Assembly: GCA_020432045.1 (NCBI GenBank)
Contig: JAGQHB010000007.1
Location: 1 to 53,775 of the forward strand
Origin: Dehalococcoidia bacterium
GTDB lineage: Bacteria > Chloroflexota > Dehalococcoidia > Tepidiformales > Tepidiformaceae
Direction of reading: 5' to 3'
DNA: 53,775 nucleotides
Shown here: piece by piece, positions 49,228 to 53,775 of the stretch
Layout of the letters: every line of letters begins with the position of its first letter
Numbering within the stretch: position 1 is the stretch's first letter
Position numbers and translations under genes: made by a program
The notes under the pieces: generated by a model
What the model saw: only the letters and a program-made list of their open reading frames with translations
The model's database searches: none
Told to the model about the DNA's origin: nothing

Positions 49228-50568
49228 ATGGACGACTCTGGCGAGGCGAGGTTGCTTGCCGCGGCACGCGAGGGCTCAGCCGAGGCGCTGGCAGAGGTCG
49301 TGCGCCGGCAGACGCCGCTGGTCTTTGATTTCTTGTTGGCGGTAACCGGTGACTCGGTAGGAGCGGAAGCGCTGGCGGTCGAGGCACTCACCGACTTCGC
49401 GCAGGAGATCGGCCGCGTGCGGTCGCCGGGCGAGGTATCGCCCCGGGCGTTCCGGGCAGCGTGGCGGGTGCTGGATAAGGATGGCTGGTTCTCGGAGCGG
49501 GAGCCGGGAGGCGAGACGCCTGCGTTTCCCGAGTTGAGCCGCCGGAGAGCGGCCGTCCTGGACCTGGTTGGCCGCCAGGGAGTAAGCGATGCAGGGCTCG
49601 CCAGGGTCATCGGTGTTTCGGAAGCAAGCGCGGCGCTCATCCGAAGGCGAGTGACGGAGAGCGCCACCACGGACCTGGGGCCGACGGGCAGCCAGCGTTT
49701 GGAGGCGTACAGGGCAGTCCGCCGCCGGAATGCACGGCCCGAGATGGTCGCGGCAATACAGCGAGCCCTCAGCGCGGCGGCTCCGAGTGTCAGACCCACG
49801 GATACTGACGCGCGTCCAGCGGGCGGCAGGCGAAGGCCCGTACCAATGCGGGCCGCGCTGTTTTTCGGCCTGTCACTGGCGGGATTGGCCAGTTTGCTGG
49901 CGTTGCTGCTGGTCGCCCCGATGAGTCCGCTGGCACTCACCCGGATGAACGACGGCGCACTACCAGCGGCGACGAACAACACGGGCAGCAGCGCGACGCC
50001 CCGGGTTGTGGTGATCACGGTAACCGTGACGGCCGCGGGAGGCCGGTCAACGCCAAGCGCGACTGCCTCAGCATCGCCGCCGGGGACGAGAACACCGGCT
50101 GTAGGCGCAGGCACGCCGGCCGGTAGCCGCACCCCGACCAGCTCGGCGACGGCGACGGCGACACGAACTTCCACCACGGCAGCGGGCGCCGGAACCCCGA
50201 GTCCGACGAATGCACCGCCTACGCGAACAGCGACGCCGACTTCAATCCCACCAACGGCAACACCGACTGCGACCGCGACGCCGACCGTATGCGCCCCGCG
50301 ATTGCAGGCCAGCGTGAGCGCGGTGACGATACCGGCAGGCGGCCTGGTGGTACCCGTGCTTAACGTCGATACGTGCGGAGCCGCCCCATTCGATGCTGCA
50401 GGCAGCGGCTGGTTGGTGGTGACGCCGGCAAGTGGATCCATCGCGCCGTTCGGGTCGGTAGACCTGCGGCTTTCGGTGCGGGATAGTCCCAGCCCGGGCG
50501 ATACGGCGACGCTGACCATCGTAGGTCCAGCGAATCAGATCACGATCGTGGCGACCTTCAGCGGTTGA
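49228..50568 (+). CDS. Membrane-anchored sigma-like protein with outer Ig-like domain
   Basis: A 446-residue protein of unusual make-up. Residues 1-145 look like a worn ECF sigma factor: region 2-like (AREGSAEALAEVVRRQTP with FDFLLAVTGDSVGAEALAVEAL) and region 4-like (RRRAAVLDLVGRQGVSDAG with LARVIGVSEASAALIRRRV). A basic stretch leads to a membrane helix (about 208-231). Then comes a Thr/Pro/Ala-rich linker (240-345) and a C-terminal beta domain (about 350-446) with WLVVTPASGSIAPFGSVDL, like BACON or other Ig-type domains. It may be a tethered regulator that senses an outside signal. The sigma match is inference. ATG 49228 is behind GGAG. Confidence 0.6.
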   Translation: MDDSGEARLLAAAREGSAEALAEVVRRQTPLVFDFLLAVTGDSVGAEALAVEALTDFAQEIGRVRSPGEVSPRAFRAAWRVLDKDGWFSEREPGGETPAFPELSRRRAAVLDLVGRQGVSDAGLARVIGVSEASAALIRRRVTESATTDLGPTGSQRLEAYRAVRRRNARPEMVAAIQRALSAAAPSVRPTDTDARPAGGRRRPVPMRAALFFGLSLAGLASLLALLLVAPMSPLALTRMNDGALPAATNNTGSSATPRVVVITVTVTAAGGRSTPSATASASPPGTRTPAVGAGTPAGSRTPTSSATATATRTSTTAAGAGTPSPTNAPPTRTATPTSIPPTATPTATATPTVCAPRLQASVSAVTIPAGGLVVPVLNVDTCGAAPFDAAGSGWLVVTPASGSIAPFGSVDLRLSVRDSPSPGDTATLTIVGPANQITIVATFSG

Positions 50569-50581
50569 CGGGAGAACGTGT

Positions 50582-50609
50582 TTGCGGCGGACTTACTGCA
50601 CGGTAGACT
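50582..50609 (+). promoter_or_regulatory. Possible promoter of the SCP2-like gene
   Basis: TTGCGG (50582-50587) and TAGACT (50604-50609) are 16 bases apart, about 55 bases before the ATG at 50664, which has its own GGAGGAG ribosome site. Confidence 0.4.
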
Positions 50610-50663
50610 GCCACCACCCGTAAGAAAGCCACGACGCAAGAGCGCGGCGCCGGAGGAGAGTCC

Positions 50664-51086
50664 ATGCCAGCATTTCCATCCGTTGAATGGTTCCAGGAAG
50701 CGGCTGACCGGCTGAACAAGTCGGACAGCTTCAAGCGCCTCGGTAACTGCGACGCCGAAGTCGGTATACAAATCGGCGATCAGTACTTTGAAGTCGACTT
50801 CGAGGCATTTGAAGTGACCAAGGTCGCCAAGACGGACGCGGCGCGGATGGAAGAGGTCGATTTCGTGCTCGTGCAGCCACCAGAGGCGTGGAAAGCGATG
50901 ATTGAAGACATCCGCGCGAACGGGAAAGCGACACATGACTTCACGCTCAACTCACTCGACCTGAGAAGCGACGAAGAGCTGGCGAAAGGGAAGGACTACC
51001 ATCGGCGGGACCTGTTTTACCGCTTTAACCAGACGTTTCAGGACTATTTTGATGGGACGGCCACGATGGAGACGACGTTCGCATAG
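50664..51086 (+). CDS. SCP2-like sterol/lipid-binding-type protein
   Basis: A 140-residue soluble protein. FPSVEWFQEAADRLNKSDSFKRLG, VGIQIGDQYFEVDFEAFEV and the later PPEAWKAMIEDIRANG have the layout of SCP-2-type sterol carrier domains, which bind lipids or acyl-CoA in a hydrophobic tunnel. The match is by pattern, not by strict motifs. Promoter, ribosome site and a strong hairpin at its end suggest a single-gene transcript. It may serve a lipid pathway, but no neighbour shows which. Confidence 0.6.
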   Translation: MPAFPSVEWFQEAADRLNKSDSFKRLGNCDAEVGIQIGDQYFEVDFEAFEVTKVAKTDAARMEEVDFVLVQPPEAWKAMIEDIRANGKATHDFTLNSLDLRSDEELAKGKDYHRRDLFYRFNQTFQDYFDGTATMETTFA

Positions 51087-51110
51087 CTGCCCAGATCGAT
51101 GGAAGACTCT

Positions 51111-51141
51111 ACGAATCCCGCGCAATGTGTGCGGGATTCGT
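51111..51141. terminator. Two-way terminator hairpin between the SCP2-like gene and ribD
   Basis: ACGAATCCCGC (51111-51121) and GCGGGATTCGT (51131-51141) form a perfect 11-base-pair stem with a 9-base loop, between two converging genes. No T-run follows; the stem strength and position argue for a terminator working both ways. Confidence 0.7.
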
Positions 51142-51145
51142 GGTG

Positions 51146-52258
51146 TCAGGGCTCCCAGGCACCGATGTAGCCGCGGACAAGGATGTCATCGCCAAGCTGC
51201 TCGATCGTGGCTTCACGGAGGCGGGCGGCGCCTGACAACGAGGCGACACCCTCGCCAGCAACGGACGGACGAGCGGCTGCCCCGCCAATGACCATGGGAG
51301 CGAGGAATGCGAACACCTCGTCGACGAGGCCGGCATCGAAAAGCGCTCCGAGGAGCGTGGCGCCAGCTTCGGCCCAGATGGACATGATCCCGCGGGAGGC
51401 CAGGACACCGAATAACTGATCGAGGTTCACGCCGGCGGGCGATGCTTCGCATAGCAGGACCTCCGCGCCCGACGAGGAGATCGCGGAACGCCACGCCGGG
51501 TCGGTGGCAGCCGAAGTGGCGATGATGGTGCGGCCGGGCGCGGCAAAGAGGGCAGAACTCGGAGAGACACGGCCGCGCGCGTCCGTGACGACCCGGAGGG
51601 GCTGGTGCAGGCTGAGGACTCCTCCCGGGCGTGCCGTGAGGGCGGGATCGTCGGCGATAACCGTGCCGCTACCCGTGAGGATTGCGTCGACGCGGGCGCG
51701 CTCGCGATGTGAGCGGTCACGGGCGAGGGTACCGGTGATCCATTTGGACTCGCCGGTCGACGTTGCGGTCCGGCCATCAAGACTCGAAGCCCAGCGGGCG
51801 ATCACATAGGGCCGGGCGGTGCTCCGATGCTTAAGGTAGGGCCGGAGTGACGTCCGGGCCAGGTCCGCTCCATCGCCGACGATCACTTCGATACCCGCAT
51901 CCCGAAGATGCTGAATGCCAAGCCCACTGACGTTGGGGTCAGGATCGAGGAGGGCCACGTGAACGCGGGCCACGCCGGCCGCAATGAGGAGGGCTGCACA
52001 GGACGGCGTCCGCTTCCCGGGGAAAGGCATACATGGCTCAAGCGTGACGAATAGCTCAGCGCCACGCGCAGCAGAGCCCGCGAGGTCAAGCACAAAAGCT
52101 TCTGCGTGGCGGCCGCCGGGCGGTTCCGTGGCACCGGATGCGATGACCGTCCCGTCGCGAACGAGCGCGGCGCCGACCCAGGGATTTGGGCTGGTGGCAC
52201 CTCGCACAGCCTCAGCGACTGCGAGCGCTCGTGCCATGTGTGCGGAAGGTGGAGTCAC
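51146..52258 (-). CDS. ribD: Riboflavin deaminase/reductase RibD
   Basis: A 370-residue two-domain enzyme of riboflavin synthesis. The deaminase part (about 1-145) has TSPNPWVGAALVRDG, GRHAEAF (His51, Glu53) and LEPCMPFPGKRTPSCAAL (Cys76, Cys87) for zinc; the Cys pair is two residues wider apart than the usual C-S-H-H-G-R-T-P-P-C. The reductase part has RPYVIARWASSLDGRTAT, ITGTLARDRSHRERARVDAILTGSGTV and an ending EGVASLSGAARL. No other rib gene is in the window. I chose GTG 52258, 7 bases after the DinB stop; ATG 52237 is an alternative. Confidence 0.92.
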   Translation of the reverse strand: MTPPSAHMARALAVAEAVRGATSPNPWVGAALVRDGTVIASGATEPPGGRHAEAFVLDLAGSAARGAELFVTLEPCMPFPGKRTPSCAALLIAAGVARVHVALLDPDPNVSGLGIQHLRDAGIEVIVGDGADLARTSLRPYLKHRSTARPYVIARWASSLDGRTATSTGESKWITGTLARDRSHRERARVDAILTGSGTVIADDPALTARPGGVLSLHQPLRVVTDARGRVSPSSALFAAPGRTIIATSAATDPAWRSAISSSGAEVLLCEASPAGVNLDQLFGVLASRGIMSIWAEAGATLLGALFDAGLVDEVFAFLAPMVIGGAAARPSVAGEGVASLSGAARLREATIEQLGDDILVRGYIGAWEP

Positions 52259-52265
52259 GAGCTGT

Positions 52266-52751
52266 TCAGCCTGCCGAGGGCCGTGAGGCATTCCAGAGGT
52301 CGCGCATGAGCTGGACCTGGCCGACGTGCTCCTTGAGATGGCCGACGGAGTGGACGAGCACCTCGCCGCAGTTTGGCGTCCGGCCATCGGGCCATGCCCA
52401 GGCGGCGGGCTGTTCGAGGGTGGCTTCTGCGCCACGTCCGAGGATGGGGCCGATGTCGTCGAGAAGGCGCTGGATGTCGGCACGAAGCGCCGCAGTCGTC
52501 GTCTTCTTCATAGCAAATGCGGGCGTGCGGTCCTGCTTCAGGTAGATCTCGCGATCAGGAGCGAGCCCGGCGCCTGTCGCAGCCAGGAACGCGGTCGCGG
52601 TGAGCGAGTGGCGTGTGAGGACGGCGATGGAGTTGAGGCCGTCGGACGGGATCCAGGCGACCGCGGGGTCGGGCAACTCCGCGATGGCCTCGTCGAGCGC
52701 TACAAGGGCGGTGCGGGTAACGACGAGGACTGCGTGGTACGCGGAATTCAT
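52266..52751 (-). CDS. DinB-family protein
   Basis: A 161-residue four-helix protein of the DinB/DUF664 kind. The His positions are kept: SIAVLTRHSLTATAFL in helix 2 and EVLVHSVGHLKEHVGQVQLMRDLW near the end, which should bind a divalent metal. Relatives are thiol-dependent S-transferases or of unknown activity. It is distinct from the DinB protein at 550-1002. It lies 7 bases before ribD on the same strand, so the two are probably co-transcribed, although no link with riboflavin is evident. Confidence 0.8.
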   Translation of the reverse strand: MNSAYHAVLVVTRTALVALDEAIAELPDPAVAWIPSDGLNSIAVLTRHSLTATAFLAATGAGLAPDREIYLKQDRTPAFAMKKTTTAALRADIQRLLDDIGPILGRGAEATLEQPAAWAWPDGRTPNCGEVLVHSVGHLKEHVGQVQLMRDLWNASRPSAG

Positions 52752-52773
52752 GGCGACGATTGTGGGTCGAGAA

Positions 52774-52804
52774 GGGCACCGGGGGCAACGCACAAGCGGT
52801 GCCC
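52774..52804 (-). terminator. Hairpin after the Asp-box protein gene
   Basis: GGGCACCG (52774-52781) and CGGTGCCC (52797-52804) form an 8-base-pair stem with a 15-base loop, 63 bases past the stop of the leftward gene at 52867. On the minus strand TTCTC follows the stem. Probably its terminator. Confidence 0.5.
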
Positions 52805-52866
52805 AGGCGGTGAGAGCGCGGTGGTGGCGGCAGCAGTGGCGGTTTCGCAGACGGAGCATGGGGCCC

Positions 52867-53775
52867 TCACGGGGAGCCCGGACCGAGCACGATGCGTCCG
52901 GGGGCGACCCAGCCGGTGCTGCGGTCCGGAGTGCGCACATGAAGCCATTCGAGGCTGGCGACGAGCCGCGTTTCGAGCAGGTCGACGATGGATCCAGCAG
53001 CGATGCAGCCTTGTGCGAGAGCGTCGTCACGCGGCGATGATTGGAGCGGCATACACGAGCCGGGGACGCCTGGAACAGCAAGGAAGTCGCCCTCGACGGC
53101 CGCGAAGATATCGATCGTGACGCCGGGGGTCGCTTCATCGGAGAACGGGGATCTGATGGCGGTGGTGGTACCAGCGCGGACGTCGATTAGCAGAGGAAGG
53201 TACTTCGAACTGCCGTCGTCGCCGTTCGTGCCGAGTTCCGCTCGGACGCTGGCAACGATCTGGTGGTCGTTGAGCCAGGCGCCGACGCGCAGCGGAGTAC
53301 CAAAGTAGGCAAACGTTCGAGACGGCTCACCGATGCTATCCGTGAGGCCGAGCACAGTGACGATGTTGGTGGAATCCGGAAAGGGGTTCTCGGGATACCA
53401 GGTGTAGGCGATGTCGCCAGCGGCACCGGCCCGGGAAGCGACGAGCGCGCGGGCGACGAACGGGTCAAGCGCACTGCGGAGGATCACGTCGGGCAGCGAG
53501 CTTCCGGAGGCGGGGATGGCGCCACCCCCACCGACAGCCTGGACGACGGTGAGGTACTGGCCATATTGCCCGCTGGAGGTAAGAACACGGACCATCGCCT
53601 GGCCAGCGGATGTAACGCCGACCGGTTGCGCGCTATAGGGGATCACACCTGCTTGTATCCATGTGGACCCCGCATCGTTGGACTGTAAGACGCGGGAGCG
53701 GGCACCAGGGCCGTCGCAGGCCGGAACTTCGCAGAGGGAGACGACCAGGGCGGACGCGTCAGACGCGGCCCAGGC
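52867..53775 (-). CDS. Secreted-type protein with Asp-box repeat and SH3-like end (partial)
   Basis: The frame is open from the stop at 52867 to the window edge, 302 residues without its start. Near the edge QSNDAGSTWIQAG is an Asp-box (S-x-D-x-G-x-T-W), the turn of beta-propeller sialidase- and photosynthesis-assembly-like proteins, and a Cys pair lies just before it. The last 45 residues (GSIVDLLETRLVASLEWLHV then TPDRSTGWVAPGRIVL) fit an SH3-type domain. The GTG at 53644-53646 is not the real start, as the coding pattern continues upstream. An outside location is likely, but the signal peptide is not in view. Confidence 0.7.
   Translation of the reverse strand, partial: AWAASDASALVVSLCEVPACDGPGARSRVLQSNDAGSTWIQAGVIPYSAQPVGVTSAGQAMVRVLTSSGQYGQYLTVVQAVGGGGAIPASGSSLPDVILRSALDPFVARALVASRAGAAGDIAYTWYPENPFPDSTNIVTVLGLTDSIGEPSRTFAYFGTPLRVGAWLNDHQIVASVRAELGTNGDDGSSKYLPLLIDVRAGTTTAIRSPFSDEATPGVTIDIFAAVEGDFLAVPGVPGSCMPLQSSPRDDALAQGCIAAGSIVDLLETRLVASLEWLHVRTPDRSTGWVAPGRIVLGPGSP

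Overview
The window is a GC-rich stretch of bacterial chromosome, densely packed, about 90% coding, with genes on both strands in short operons. The best guess is a member of the Chloroflexota, possibly near Dehalococcoidia. The grounds are indirect: the gene set (ThyX, a two-domain Sua5, an F420/FMN split-barrel enzyme of the Rv0121 type, a Ser/Thr kinase beside an FHA-ABC exporter), lipoproteins and secreted proteins with Thr-Pro linkers, and one secreted protein ending in an LFVPLV tail like the YLPLV tails common in that phylum. No rRNA or tRNA gene and no CRISPR array was seen.

Layout. 1-535: the end of an insertion sequence that has cut off the start of a PIN-domain (VapC-like) gene. 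550-9596: mostly leftward genes of small-molecule metabolism: DinB-type protein, DSD1-type PLP enzyme, three SDR oxidoreductases, an M20 peptidase, VOC and SnoaL-type proteins, an ATC-hydrolase-like protein and queG. 9778-18710: glpX, a lower-GC gene for a nuclease-like protein of unknown role, valS, a compact ImuB-like protein behind a LexA-type box, and a PEP-synthase/rifampin-phosphotransferase-like enzyme. 18707-28227: FKBP lipoprotein, ferredoxin, TIGR01777 epimerase, then a signalling block (double zinc-ribbon membrane protein, transmembrane Ser/Thr kinase, divergent three-FHA ABC exporter), then rsmE. 28224-32427: proS, dtd and an FmdB-type zinc ribbon behind a perfect CIRCE element, then htpX and lemA. 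32535-38576: otsA-otsB (trehalose), a Rieske-fold-like membrane protein without cluster ligands, two crotonase-family genes with two small related proteins between them, and a membrane protein with an SH3-type lipoprotein. 38740-46896: VOC, double HxlR regulator, thyX, PIG-L deacetylase, ROK kinase, split-barrel flavoprotein, winged-helix regulator with purE, sua5 and murJ. 46940-53775: secreted CAP protein, histidine phosphatase with rhomboid protease, a sigma-like protein fused to a membrane anchor and an outer Ig-like domain, an SCP2-like protein, ribD, DinB, and a secreted Asp-box/SH3 protein that runs off the edge.

Two themes run through the window. First, many genes that open a transcription unit have a TANNNT box exactly 6-7 bases before the start codon and no ribosome site, the mark of leaderless mRNAs (VOC 4357, TfoX-like 8310, nuclease-like 12284, PEP enzyme 16242, 27835, otsA 32535, 37210, ROK 42598, winged helix 43143, murJ 46896). 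Genes inside operons instead overlap by ATGA, GTGA or TGATG. Second, stress control sites can be read directly: a LexA-type box before the ImuB-like gene and a CIRCE element before fmdB-dtd-proS, the second in an unusual place. No single new system stands out as certain; the best candidates for new biology are the nuclease-like protein (10794-12284), the membrane-bound sigma-like protein (49228-50568), and the CIRCE-controlled translation-quality operon.
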